48,671 nt of DNA from an uncultured Coriobacteriaceae bacterium (GTDB lineage: Bacteria; Actinomycetota; Coriobacteriia; Coriobacteriales; Eggerthellaceae). The notes beneath the pieces are model-generated. The model had not been told where the DNA came from and did not search any database. It saw only the letters and a list, made by a program, of their open reading frames with translations. The stretch covers positions 1 through 48,671 of the forward strand of contig CASFII010000003.1 in the NCBI GenBank assembly GCA_949294735.1, written 5' to 3'. This document shows positions 8,152 to 16,394 of this stretch, piece after piece; within the stretch, counting starts at the first letter, position 1, and the number at the start of each line of letters is the position of its first letter. The position numbers were made by a program, and so were the translations under genes.

Positions 8152-8421
8152 ATGAAGTGTGTTATTTCGGTACTTGGTCAAGACAGAAGCGGTATTGTAG
8201 CGGCGGTAGCTACCGCGCTTGCAGAGGGAAACGCAAACATTGCGGATATTAGTCAGACAATTCTTGCCGATATTTTCTCTATGACTATGCTGGTTGAACT
8301 TGATGAAACAACGGCTGACTTTAATACCATGCAAGAAAAGCTCACGAAGGTAGGGGAAGAATTGGGTGTTCAAATTACTCTGCAGCGACAAGACGTATTT
8401 CGCTACATGTACGAAATCTAA
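8152..8421 (+). CDS. ACT-domain protein (UPF0237 / GcvR-like)
   Basis: An 89-aa protein consisting of one ACT domain plus a short C-terminal helix. VISVLGQDRSGIVAAVATALAEGNANIADISQTI is the first beta-alpha-beta unit with the ligand-binding loop, and the C-terminus ends in the family signature QDVFRYMYEI. Such proteins bind small ligands, usually amino acids, as dimers. In many Gram-positive and archaeal genomes this gene is immediately followed by a UPF0210/DUF711 gene. Here that partner is absent and a hairpin ends the unit. AGAGGAAAG gives a good ribosome binding site. Confidence 0.88.
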   Translation: MKCVISVLGQDRSGIVAAVATALAEGNANIADISQTILADIFSMTMLVELDETTADFNTMQEKLTKVGEELGVQITLQRQDVFRYMYEI

Positions 8422-8486
8422 GAGCTCCAGAAGTTTACAACGCCCGAAAGCTCTAAAACCTACAACAAAGCCTCTCTATTGTCTGA

Positions 8487-8513
8487 ACAAAAGGGCATGA
8501 GCAGCCCTTTTGT
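8487..8513 (+). terminator. Terminator-like hairpin
   Basis: A 10-bp perfect stem (8487-8496 with 8504-8513) with a 7-base loop. The right arm carries TTTT, and a T-rich stretch follows at 8516-8531. Confidence 0.65.
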
Positions 8514-8629
8514 GGTATTTATTCGTGTTTTGTTCCTGGGAAAGGCTTTCACGAATATGACACCTTATAGAAACTGGGTTAAACTATATGGGTTATAGTC
8601 ATTTCGGAGAGTAAAAGGCGGCTTTTCGC

Positions 8630-9838
8630 GTGCTTGAACTCGAACAGATCATCATAGTTTTAGCAGTGGCGTTTGCGGTCACCTATGCTATGGTGCCTGT
8701 TTCCAAGAAGATTGCCCACCTTATTGGCGCAATCGATTATCCCAGCAACCGACGCATCAACAACGAACCTATTCCTCGCTGCGGTGGCATTGCTTTGTAC
8801 TGCGGCTTTGCTGCGGGTTGTGCTGCTGCTTTTATTGGCATCCGCTTTTTTGGATGGAGCGGCGGTGAGCTCTATACGCTTCCTTACATTAATTATCGTG
8901 CACTGTTTGTGGGCGTCACCTTTATGTTTACCGTCGGCTTAGTTGATGACATCATGCAAATTTCTGCACGAACGAAACTAATTGGGCAAATTGTGGCAGC
9001 ATGCATTGTGGCAGGAGCGGGCGTTTCCATTTCTGCGGTGCGTGCTATCACGGGAGATTACATTGAATTGGGGATTTTGGACTTCCCAGTAACCGTGTTT
9101 TATCTGGTAGTTTTCGTAAATCTGGTAAACCTTATTGACGGCTTAGACGGCCTAGCGGCGGGCATTTCTGCTATTGCTGCAGTAGGCTTTTTAATTCTTA
9201 CCGCTTCCCGCGGAAGCTTTTTGTTGCCGATGCTCTGCATTGCTATCATTGGCGCCTGTTTAGCGTTTTTACGCTTTAACTTCCACCCTGCAAGTATTTT
9301 TATGGGTGACTCGGGTGCGCTTTTCCTTGGGCTTATTTTGGGTATTGTTTCTTTGTTGGGTGTGGTTCGCGCTCAGAGTATGGTTATGGGGCTTGTCCCC
9401 CTCATTATTGCTGGCGTTCCCCTGTTGGATACCCTTTCTGCTATTGTACGCCGCGCGCACGAGCATAAGCCCATCGGTCAAGCCGATACCGGACACGTGC
9501 ACCACCGCCTGCTTCGTTTTGGCATGAGCCAGCGCAAGGCGGTACTTATCTTATATGCCTGTGCCGCAGGGTTGATGATTTGCGGTCTTGCGCTGAATGG
9601 CGTACCTGAATCCTTCCAATGGATAATTGTAGTAGGTCTCATTATTTTGGGATCGGTGGTAGTGTGGAAGCTTGGTTTTGCGCAACCAGTTTTGCGTCAT
9701 TATTACGAAGGCAAAGGAAAAATTGGCCCAAGAAAGCCTCGATTTATAGCTGCACAAAAAGTTTCTGAAGAAAGTGCAGCACCTTCTGAAGAAACAGTTT
9801 CTCAAACCCCCGAAGAGGGAGGTGAGCAGCATGGATAA
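8630..9838 (+). CDS. Undecaprenyl-phosphate GlcNAc-1-phosphate transferase (TagO/WecA/MraY family)
   Basis: Polytopic enzyme (402 aa, about 11 membrane segments) that transfers a sugar-1-phosphate to undecaprenyl phosphate and so starts wall teichoic acid or related glycopolymer synthesis. Family motifs: RRINNEPIPRCGGIA (loop 1), GLVDDIMQI (Asp-Asp), NLVNLIDGLDGLAAG (catalytic NxxNxxDGxDGL), FMGDSGALFLG and GHVHHRLLRFG (the HxH loop of the WecA/TagO group, not MraY). The C-terminal 40 residues form a Glu/Ser-rich cytoplasmic tail. The GTG start at 8630 is preceded by AAAGGCGG. Its 3' end overlaps the LCP gene by 8 bases, indicating coupling. Confidence 0.93.
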   Translation: MLELEQIIIVLAVAFAVTYAMVPVSKKIAHLIGAIDYPSNRRINNEPIPRCGGIALYCGFAAGCAAAFIGIRFFGWSGGELYTLPYINYRALFVGVTFMFTVGLVDDIMQISARTKLIGQIVAACIVAGAGVSISAVRAITGDYIELGILDFPVTVFYLVVFVNLVNLIDGLDGLAAGISAIAAVGFLILTASRGSFLLPMLCIAIIGACLAFLRFNFHPASIFMGDSGALFLGLILGIVSLLGVVRAQSMVMGLVPLIIAGVPLLDTLSAIVRRAHEHKPIGQADTGHVHHRLLRFGMSQRKAVLILYACAAGLMICGLALNGVPESFQWIIVVGLIILGSVVVWKLGFAQPVLRHYYEGKGKIGPRKPRFIAAQKVSEESAAPSEETVSQTPEEGGEQHG

Positions 9839-11021
9839 GAACAATGAACTCAGTAAAAATGCAGTTGGGAAATCGGAAAAGATTCAACTGAATGCGTCTG
9901 AGGATTTGTCTGATGCGCCAAATGAGCGCGAAATAACAACCTCACGCAAACATGCGGCTGCAGCGGTAGGTGTTATTGTCTTGTTTGTGCTGGCAGGCCT
10001 GTTCTTTGTCGACTTTGTGGGACAGATTGCGCCATTCACGAAGGCTAAAATGGAAGCGAAAGAAGCTCCTGCCGAACAGGCTGATGAAGAAATCCAGTTC
10101 GAAGAACCTTTCTATGTGCTTCTTATGGGGACAGATACCCGCAAGGGTACTGCATTGTACACGGGTAAACAGGAAGAGCATGGTCAAGTTACTCAGCATG
10201 CGGATGTCATAACGTTGCTACGTGTAGACCCCGAAACATACACGCTTACCTACATAACTATTCCGCGTGATACTGTTTTATCAGGTGAAACTATAAAAAT
10301 TAGTGCTGGACTTGATGAAAATGGTGACCCATCTGCGGTTGTTGCTGCGGTAGAAACGTTGTGCAACGTTGATATAGCGTATTGGGTGCTCACTGATTTT
10401 GGTAACTTTGAGCAGCTATCGGACATGATTGGTGGATATACGTTGGATGTGCCCCAAAAAGTGTCTTCCCAGAACCCGACCAGCGCGAAGGATGTTTCGG
10501 TTAATCCTGGGATAGAGGTCGATGTTGATGGGGCTGAGGCTTTGACTCTTATTCGAGCAGGCGGTGATGGTTTTGAGAACTCTGATGCGGTACGTCAGGT
10601 GTATACGCGCGAAATAGAAATGCAGATTACCGAAAAAGCACTTACCATTGCTGCCTCATGGAATGATGTTTCGCTCGATTTTGCGGTAAAGCTGTTCCAA
10701 GATTACACAGATAGCAACTTTGAAAAAGCTGAAGTGAAAAGTATTATTACGCTTTTTGCTGAGCATCAAGATGAATTACAGATGTATTCTTGCACAGGAC
10801 CGTATGAGGGAGACTATAATGCCGACGGCGTTTGGGTAATCCCCGAAGACGCAAAAACGTGGAAAACTTTGATGAAAGTGGTAAAGGCAGGAAAAGATCC
10901 TTCGTCAGTAGTTGCAGCACCAGAATTGCCTGAGGTGGTACTTGAAGACGAAGAAAGCGCTTCATCTATGGTTTCGGCTTCACAATTGACCGAACAAACA
11001 GCCGAAAATAAAGCAGCTTAG
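9831..11021 (+). CDS. LytR-CpsA-Psr (LCP) family glycopolymer ligase
   Basis: Membrane protein (396 aa) that attaches lipid-linked glycopolymers to peptidoglycan in Gram-positives. A cytoplasmic N-terminus of about 40 residues precedes one membrane segment (about 41-62, HAAAAVGVIVLFVLAGLFFV). The extracellular LCP domain begins near residue 95 (FYVLLMGTDTR). Conserved elements are ADVITLLRVDPE, the phosphate-binding ITIPRDT loop, ALTLIRAG and DAVRQVYTREIE, corresponding to the usual 'D..R..RQ' helix. The start is ATG 9831 with GGGAGGTGA upstream; the longer upstream frame is only overlap with the preceding gene. The overlap with the TagO-type gene places initiation and ligation of the polymer in one operon. 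Confidence 0.92.
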   Translation: MDKNNELSKNAVGKSEKIQLNASEDLSDAPNEREITTSRKHAAAAVGVIVLFVLAGLFFVDFVGQIAPFTKAKMEAKEAPAEQADEEIQFEEPFYVLLMGTDTRKGTALYTGKQEEHGQVTQHADVITLLRVDPETYTLTYITIPRDTVLSGETIKISAGLDENGDPSAVVAAVETLCNVDIAYWVLTDFGNFEQLSDMIGGYTLDVPQKVSSQNPTSAKDVSVNPGIEVDVDGAEALTLIRAGGDGFENSDAVRQVYTREIEMQITEKALTIAASWNDVSLDFAVKLFQDYTDSNFEKAEVKSIITLFAEHQDELQMYSCTGPYEGDYNADGVWVIPEDAKTWKTLMKVVKAGKDPSSVVAAPELPEVVLEDEESASSMVSASQLTEQTAENKAA

Positions 11022-11083
11022 ATAAAGGCTGGTATACTGATTCCCGCTCGAAATTCGGGTGGATTATAGAAGGGTAGGACATT

Positions 11084-11896
11084 TTGCTCAAAACGCTGGC
11101 AGATATTCTTTCTGATAACTGGCATTGGCGTAGCCAAATCGGACGGTTGGCCGTATTTGAGCTGGTTAAGAAAAGTCGCGGGGCGGTACTTTCCTGGGCT
11201 TGGTTCTTCATTAAGCCTGCAATGTATATCTTCTGCTTTTGGTTTGCATTAGAGATTGGTCTTCGCCAAGGATCTACTGACGCCGGAGCTCCACCGTATA
11301 TTTTATGGTTGGCCGCTGGTCTCATTCCCTGGTTCTTCATGCAGGATATTTTGGGCGCGGGTGTTAATGTTTTAAGTCGCTATCCCTATTTAGTAAACAA
11401 AATTAAATTTCCCTTGAGTGCCATTTCGACAATTTACGTCACCGCCACCATGATTATTCAGCTCATGCTTATGGCAGCATTGTTTGTGATTTATTTTGCG
11501 TGTGGGATGCCGCTCGATATCCACTTACTGCAGGTGCCTTTGTTGCTCGCCATGATGTTTATTTTTTGGGATATCTTCTCAATCATGCTGTCTCAGCTTT
11601 CTGCCGTAAGTAAGGACGTTGCCAATTTAATGAAGGCGCTTTCTACGCCATTCTTCTGGCTGTCGGGTATTATTTTTGATGTACAGAGTATTCCTGTTGA
11701 CTGGATTCAAACTCTTCTACATTTCAATCCCATTACGTTTTTTGCTTCGGGTTTTCGCGATGCTTTTTATAATCAGGTGTGGTTCTGGGAAAACCCCACG
11801 GCATGTCTAGGCTTTGCTGTTGTGTTCGTAGTTACCTTGGTAGCTGCCCTCTTTGTTTACAAGAGACTTCACGAGGAGGTGCCCGATGTCCTCTAA
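11084..11896 (+). CDS. ABC-2 type polysaccharide/teichoic acid export permease (TagG/Wzm-like)
   Basis: A 270-aa membrane protein with the ABC2_membrane layout: a cytoplasmic amphipathic start (SQIGRLAVFELVKKSRGAVL), then six hydrophobic segments including MYIFCFWFALEIGLR, ILWLAAGLIPWFFMQDIL and FFWLSGIIFDV, with the conserved FNPITFFASGFRDAFY near the end. It forms the channel half of a lipid-linked glycopolymer exporter together with the next gene. The start is TTG 11084 with AGGGTAGGA upstream. Its end overlaps the ATPase gene by 11 bases. Confidence 0.9.
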   Translation: MLKTLADILSDNWHWRSQIGRLAVFELVKKSRGAVLSWAWFFIKPAMYIFCFWFALEIGLRQGSTDAGAPPYILWLAAGLIPWFFMQDILGAGVNVLSRYPYLVNKIKFPLSAISTIYVTATMIIQLMLMAALFVIYFACGMPLDIHLLQVPLLLAMMFIFWDIFSIMLSQLSAVSKDVANLMKALSTPFFWLSGIIFDVQSIPVDWIQTLLHFNPITFFASGFRDAFYNQVWFWENPTACLGFAVVFVVTLVAALFVYKRLHEEVPDVL

Positions 11897-12671
11897 TGAT
11901 GAAGCTAAGAAAGAAAGGTCTTTGACGAAGACAAGCGTTAGTGATGAAGTAGTTATTCGCTTTGATCACGTTACGAAAACATATCACTTGTATAAAAATG
12001 ACAAAGGCCGTTTGTTGGGTGTTTTTAACATCCACAAGGCTGGGTACCTTGGTGAAGTTAATGCAAGCAACGACTTAAGCTTTGAGATTAAAAAAGGCGA
12101 GGCTGTTTCGTTCTTGGGTCGTAACGGTGCAGGTAAATCCACGGCTCTCAAAATGGTAACAGGGGTTACTCACCCAACAAAGGGTACGGTAGAGGTAAAC
12201 GGCCGCGTAAGTGCACTGTTGGAATTGACAGCTGGTTTTGACAAACAGTTAACAGGCAGAGAAAACATTCATCTGCGTGGGCAGATTATGGGTCTCAATA
12301 AAGACGAAATTGCCGCTATTGAACCTAAGGTTGAAGAATTTGCTGACTTAGGTTTGTATTTCGATCAGCCTATGCGCACGTATTCCAGCGGTATGAGAGC
12401 ACGCCTAGGTTTCGCTTTTGCGGTGGCTATTGACCCAGAAATCTTAGTGGTAGATGAAGCGCTTTCAGTAGGCGACCGCGCTTTCCAAAAGAAATGCATT
12501 GCTCGTATTCGCGAGATTATGATGGATGAAAACGTTACCGTGTTGTTCGTTACCCATTCCTCTTCCACGGCGAAAGAGTTTTGTAGTCGAGGCATTGTTT
12601 TGGACAAGGGAACTAAGGTTTTTGATGGTGGTATCGACGAAGCAACCGCCTATTACGAACAGCACTACTAG
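11886..12671 (+). CDS. ABC transporter ATP-binding protein for wall polymer export (TagH/Wzt-like)
   Basis: A 261-aa nucleotide-binding subunit. Walker A is FLGRNGAGKSTALK, the signature is YSSGMRARLGFAFAV, Walker B plus D-loop is ILVVDEALSVGD, and the H-loop is LFVTHSS. The sequence RENIHLRGQIMGLNKDEI and the 'SSGMRARLGFA' version of the signature are typical of the TagH/Wzt/RfbE exporters. The protein ends just after the ATPase domain, so it lacks the C-terminal carbohydrate-recognition domain of E. coli Wzt O9a. The start ATG 11886 has GAGGAGG upstream within the permease gene. Confidence 0.93.
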   Translation: MSSNDEAKKERSLTKTSVSDEVVIRFDHVTKTYHLYKNDKGRLLGVFNIHKAGYLGEVNASNDLSFEIKKGEAVSFLGRNGAGKSTALKMVTGVTHPTKGTVEVNGRVSALLELTAGFDKQLTGRENIHLRGQIMGLNKDEIAAIEPKVEEFADLGLYFDQPMRTYSSGMRARLGFAFAVAIDPEILVVDEALSVGDRAFQKKCIARIREIMMDENVTVLFVTHSSSTAKEFCSRGIVLDKGTKVFDGGIDEATAYYEQHY

Positions 12672-12770
12672 GCAACTTGGACTAAGGTCGAATGCAGCAT
12701 AGCTAAACAGCTTGGCTGCACGATGATTTGAAGCCTCATTTGCCGTAAATATTTCATTGATTTAACTTTT

Positions 12771-12793
12771 AAGCCCTCTTTATGAGGGCTTTT
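12771..12793 (+). terminator. Rho-independent terminator of the export operon
   Basis: An 8-bp stem (12771-12778 with 12784-12791), a loop of five bases and a T-run. Confidence 0.8.
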
Positions 12794-12837
12794 GCGTATT
12801 ATGGCAAGGGACAGATAATTGGCAAGAAGGTGTTAGT

Positions 12838-14250
12838 ATGGCGCAGGAAAACAGAGGATATCCCGAAGGCAGAAACGGCCGACGCTATCCCCGCTCCGAT
12901 GACAATAAGCAAAGATCTCAACAGATACCGCATCAGCGTGCGGCTGGGTCGCATCAACGTGCGGCTGGTTCGCATGACGGGCAAACCTCGACGCGTTCAC
13001 CTTATGGGCAAACTAATTCTTCTCGGCAGGCTTCAACGAGCAATCATTTTCAACAAACACCCTATGGACAGGCACGCCCTGCGCAGCAGAGATCAGCAAG
13101 TGGTCATTCTCAGCAAGCATCTTATGGGCAGGCACGTTCGCCCCAGCATTCTCGTAGTGTACAACCTACTCGTCCAGGACAGGCTGGCAGACCATCGCAG
13201 CAACCTACTCGTCCAGGACAGGTAGCTGGATCATCCCAGCAGCCTCCACGCTCAGCGCAGGGTGGCAGGACGTCGCAGCGAACGGCTTATACTGGGCAGG
13301 CTGGCAGACCTTCTCAGCGGCCCTCGCATCAGATTCCGCGAAATTCACAACCGGCATCTCCACAAAGCTCTCCAAACCCTAAAAAAGGTAAGGGTCTGCG
13401 GATAGTTATGGTGGTAGCCGCCCTTGTTGCAGTGCTTTCTATAGGGGCATTAGTGCTGATTGGTGTGTCGTATTGGCAGGGTCAAAAAGCCTACGATGGC
13501 GTAGCTAGCCAGGCTTTTGAAACCCCAATCGAAACAGATACGCTTCTCTCGGATATTCAAGTTGATTGGGATGCGCTGCGTGCTATCAACCCCGATATCG
13601 TGGCTTGGATTTATATCCCTGATTCCCAGGTAAACTACCCAGTTGTTCATACCGACAGCAATGACACCTACCTCACGAAAGATTTCCAGGGAAACGAAGG
13701 TGGCTGGTGGATGCCTACCTACGGAACTATTTTCCTGACGGCTGAAAATTCCCCAAACTTCACAGATGATAACAACATCATTCAGGGCCATCATCTACTC
13801 AACGGCAGTATGTTTGCGCTTTTGGCAGACATGCAGGACGAAGCTGTATTTAACGCTCATCGGGATATTTATCTTTTAACTCCAGAAGGCAATTATCATC
13901 TGAAGTCATTTGCAATTGTTCACAGTGAAGCTAATGAGCCCATTGCGCAAACAAGCTTTAGCTCTTCCGAGGCAATGCAAAAATATGTCCAGGACAAAAT
14001 GGACCGCAATCTGGTAACAGCGGATCCCGCGGGGCCAACAGCTTCAGAAGTAGACCAGCTCTTCACGCTTTCCACCTGCGATGGCGGTGGTGCTGATGGT
14101 CACTACGTCCTGTTCTGTACTGTGGAAGATTACGCTTCCTTGAGCGCTTCAGCCGACTCAGTAAATACTTCTTTAGCTAACCCCGATGCTGCAGGAGACG
14201 TTGAAAGCGCCTCTGAAGAAATAACTAACGAAACCGAAAAAGCCGCTTAA
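12838..14250 (+). CDS. Class B-like sortase with long repetitive N-terminus
   Basis: A 470-aa membrane-bound transpeptidase-like protein. Residues 1-186 are a low-complexity cytoplasmic region rich in Gln, Ser, Pro, Arg and Gly, with internal repeats (HQRAAGS twice; QPTRPGQ twice; YGQAR twice). Residues 187-210 form the membrane segment. Residues from about 241 are a sortase B domain: VDWDALRAINPDIVAWIYIP, YPVVH.., the catalytic-His motif QGHH (H318), and LSTC (C414). The third catalytic residue, normally Arg after the TLxTC strand (R233 in S. aureus SrtB), is occupied by His (H422, in DGHYVLFC). The enzyme may use an altered active site or be impaired. Sortases anchor LPXTG-like or NPQTN-like surface proteins. 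No obvious substrate gene is nearby. Confidence 0.88.
   Translation: MAQENRGYPEGRNGRRYPRSDDNKQRSQQIPHQRAAGSHQRAAGSHDGQTSTRSPYGQTNSSRQASTSNHFQQTPYGQARPAQQRSASGHSQQASYGQARSPQHSRSVQPTRPGQAGRPSQQPTRPGQVAGSSQQPPRSAQGGRTSQRTAYTGQAGRPSQRPSHQIPRNSQPASPQSSPNPKKGKGLRIVMVVAALVAVLSIGALVLIGVSYWQGQKAYDGVASQAFETPIETDTLLSDIQVDWDALRAINPDIVAWIYIPDSQVNYPVVHTDSNDTYLTKDFQGNEGGWWMPTYGTIFLTAENSPNFTDDNNIIQGHHLLNGSMFALLADMQDEAVFNAHRDIYLLTPEGNYHLKSFAIVHSEANEPIAQTSFSSSEAMQKYVQDKMDRNLVTADPAGPTASEVDQLFTLSTCDGGGADGHYVLFCTVEDYASLSASADSVNTSLANPDAAGDVESASEEITNETEKAA
12931..12972 (+). repeat. Two-copy 21-bp tandem repeat in the sortase gene
   Basis: Units at 12931-12951 and 12952-12972 differ at two positions and encode HQRAAGS twice. 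It is probably a slippage product inside the low-complexity N-terminal region. Confidence 0.8.
13162..13222 (+). repeat. 22-bp perfect direct repeat in the sortase gene
   Basis: Bases 13162-13183 and 13201-13222 are identical and encode QPTRPGQ in the same frame, separated by 17 bases. They support length variability of this cytoplasmic region. Confidence 0.8.
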
Positions 14251-14305
14251 TCAGCAGTAATTCGGTACAATAAAGCAAGACGCTTTACGAACGGAAAGGG
14301 AAACC

Positions 14306-15388
14306 ATGGCTGACCAAGAAATTACCTATGCACAAGCGGGTGTCGATACGGCTGAAGGTGCTCGCGCGGTCGATGCAATTAAAGGCATCGTGCATGACAC
14401 CTATCGTCCTGAAGTGGTAGGGGATATTGGTGGCTTCGGCGGCTTGTTCTCTATTGCAGCTGCGAAAGACATGGAAGAACCCCTGCTGGTAAGCGGTACT
14501 GACGGTGTGGGTACCAAACTTAAGGTTGCTCAGCTGGCAGGCAAACATAATACGGTGGGTATTGACCTGGTAGCTATGTGTGTGAACGACATTTTAGCTA
14601 CAGGCGCTGAACCACTTTTCTTCCTTGACTATATTGCTATTGGAAAACTCGAAGCCGAAGCGGTGGCTGAAGTAGTAAGCGGCATTGGCGAAGGCTGCAA
14701 GCAGTCTGGTTGCGCACTCATCGGCGGGGAAATGGCCGAGCATCCAGGTGTTATGGATCCTGACGACTACGATCTTTCGGGTTTTTGCGTTGGTGTGGTC
14801 GATCGTCCCAAAATGCTTGATTCCGAAAGTGTGCGTGAAGGTGACCTTTTGATTGGTTTGGCTTCAAGTGGTTTACACTCTAACGGCTATTCTTTGGCTC
14901 GCAAAGTGTGCGTTGAAGGTAAAAACGTCGAAGAACTAGCTTCGCCTCACGAAGAACTTGATGGACAAAGCGTGCAGGATGCCCTGCTTACACCAACTCG
15001 CATTTACGTGAAGCAGGTTTTGAGCGCTATCAAACAGCACCCAGGCGCCATTCGTGCGCTTGCTCATATTACGGGTGGCGGCATCTCCGAAAATCTTAAC
15101 CGAGCATTGCCTAAGACGTGCGATGCTGAAGTTGATTTGGGAACGTGGACAGTGCCTTCGATTGTCAAGTTTGTGTGCAATGCAGCTCATCTTGATGAAA
15201 CCGAAGCATTGAAAACGTTCAACATGGGTCTTGGCATGATTCTTATCGTCGATCCTTCGCAGGCAGACGACGTAGAGCAGACGCTTGTCGCTGCAGGGGA
15301 AACCACCTATCGCGTTGGCCGTATCAAAGCTGGTTCGGGTGAGGTTTGTTATACCAACAACGGGGGCCTGTATTCCTATTCTGCATAG
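14306..15388 (+). CDS. purM: Phosphoribosylformylglycinamidine cyclo-ligase (AIR synthetase, PurM)
   Basis: Catalyses ATP-dependent ring closure of FGAM to AIR, step 5 of purine synthesis. The 360-aa protein starts YAQAGVDTAEGARAVDAIK as PurM does. It carries the ATP-binding GTDGVGTKLK loop, DLVAMCVNDILATGAEPLFFLDY, GGEMAEHPG, LASSGLHSNGYSLAR and the C-terminal HITGGGISENL. Length and motifs are normal. GGAAAGGGA precedes ATG 14306. A TACAAT box at about 14265 suggests a promoter between the sortase and purM. purN follows closely. Confidence 0.96.
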   Translation: MADQEITYAQAGVDTAEGARAVDAIKGIVHDTYRPEVVGDIGGFGGLFSIAAAKDMEEPLLVSGTDGVGTKLKVAQLAGKHNTVGIDLVAMCVNDILATGAEPLFFLDYIAIGKLEAEAVAEVVSGIGEGCKQSGCALIGGEMAEHPGVMDPDDYDLSGFCVGVVDRPKMLDSESVREGDLLIGLASSGLHSNGYSLARKVCVEGKNVEELASPHEELDGQSVQDALLTPTRIYVKQVLSAIKQHPGAIRALAHITGGGISENLNRALPKTCDAEVDLGTWTVPSIVKFVCNAAHLDETEALKTFNMGLGMILIVDPSQADDVEQTLVAAGETTYRVGRIKAGSGEVCYTNNGGLYSYSA

Positions 15389-15439
15389 TGGCGAGCTGTG
15401 CCGGCCTCGTTCATCTACCAATCAAGTGAAGGGCGTTCT

Positions 15440-16054
15440 ATGGAAAAGCTAAAAATTGGGGTTCTGATTTCTGGAAGCGGCTCAAACTTGCAAGCAATCA
15501 TTGACGCAAGCACCGAGGGGTTGCCAGTTGAAGTAGTGAAAGTGCTTTCATCGCGCCCTGACGCTTATGGGATTGAGCGTGCGAAAAAAGCTGGCATTCC
15601 TGTTTGTGTGTTCAGTCGCGAAGTGTATGCAAATCCTGAAGCTGCCGACGCTCGCATTGTGGAAGAAATGAAAGCAGCGGGTGCTGAGTATTTGGTGATG
15701 GCGGGATATATGCGCAAGGTTACGCCAGTTGTCTTGAATGCATTTCCGAATCGTGTACTGAACCTGCACCCCGCCTTATTGCCTAGCTTTAAGGGAGCTC
15801 ATGCCATTCAGGATGCTTGGGACGCTGGGGTAAAAGTAACAGGTGTTACCGTTCATTTTGCAAACGAAGAATATGACAAGGGTGCCATTATTGCCCAGGA
15901 GCCAGTAAGGGTAGAAGAGGGTATGACGCTAGACGATTTGGAGGCAGCTATCCATACGGTAGAACACGAACTCTATCCTCGGGTTCTTGATTGGATTGCA
16001 GAGGGTCGTCTGCAGTTGGACGATGATGGCAAGGTTCGCATTTCGCAAGTCTAG
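15440..16054 (+). CDS. purN: Phosphoribosylglycinamide formyltransferase (PurN)
   Basis: Uses 10-formyl-THF to formylate GAR in step 3 of purine synthesis. The 204-aa protein has the GAR-binding LISGSGSNLQAIID start, MAGYMRKVT (folate loop), NLHPALLPSFKGAHA with the catalytic Asn/His, and VTVHFANEEYDKGAIIAQ with the catalytic Asp. ATG 15440 is the start (GTGAAGGG upstream); the longer frame from 15398 adds non-homologous residues. Together with purM it forms a two-gene purine operon, while purH is 14 kb away. Confidence 0.95.
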   Translation: MEKLKIGVLISGSGSNLQAIIDASTEGLPVEVVKVLSSRPDAYGIERAKKAGIPVCVFSREVYANPEAADARIVEEMKAAGAEYLVMAGYMRKVTPVVLNAFPNRVLNLHPALLPSFKGAHAIQDAWDAGVKVTGVTVHFANEEYDKGAIIAQEPVRVEEGMTLDDLEAAIHTVEHELYPRVLDWIAEGRLQLDDDGKVRISQV

Positions 16055-16091
16055 TAGTTTGTAAGTATATTTTTTCGACACTTTAACTAAG

Positions 16092-16119
16092 CAAAGGCTG
16101 CCTTTTGTTGCAGCCTTTG
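16092..16119 (+). terminator. Terminator hairpin of purM-purN
   Basis: A 10-bp perfect stem (16092-16101 with 16110-16119), an 8-base loop, then a short T-run in atgtttt. Confidence 0.75.
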
Positions 16120-16255
16120 ATGTTTTGGGGTGTAGGCTCTTTCATCTTGGAATGATGCTTTGCTCTCGATGAACTCCTCGCGGCCGTTGCTATCAGAGAA
16201 GCTCTTCCATATGTTCTTTTATGCGCCAATCTTGTTGTGTAAATTAAAAATGCTA

Positions 16256-16283
16256 TTGACATAGTAGCATTTATTGGTATATT
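16256..16283 (+). promoter_or_regulatory. Strong promoter for the NrdD-tail-like gene
   Basis: A perfect TTGACA (16256-16261) and TATATT (16278-16283) are separated by 16 bases in AT-rich DNA. They lie 112 bases before ATG 16395, leaving a fairly long 5' UTR. The UTR contains repeated ctag/aactag words at 16301-16362 that could form structure or an operator. Confidence 0.75.
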
Positions 16284-16394
16284 ATATTTAAATAACAATA
16301 TCTAGTGTGTGGAAAAAGTGCTATAACTAGTACTTGGGTTTACAAGGGTATAAACTAGCTTCCAATAACGAAGCCTTGTTGAAAGGAAGAAGAA

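Noticed and set aside
9774..9830. Extended N-terminus of the LCP protein
   Set aside because: It would overlap the preceding gene by 65 bases. ATG 9831 has a much better ribosome binding site and membrane-protein topology.
12931..13222. CRISPR-like repeats
   Set aside because: The repeats are in frame, encode low-complexity protein sequence, and have no regular spacer size.
16284..16394. NrdR box upstream of the NrdD-tail gene
   Set aside because: The sequence has ctag/aactag words but no pair of NrdR-box-like 16-mers at the expected spacing.
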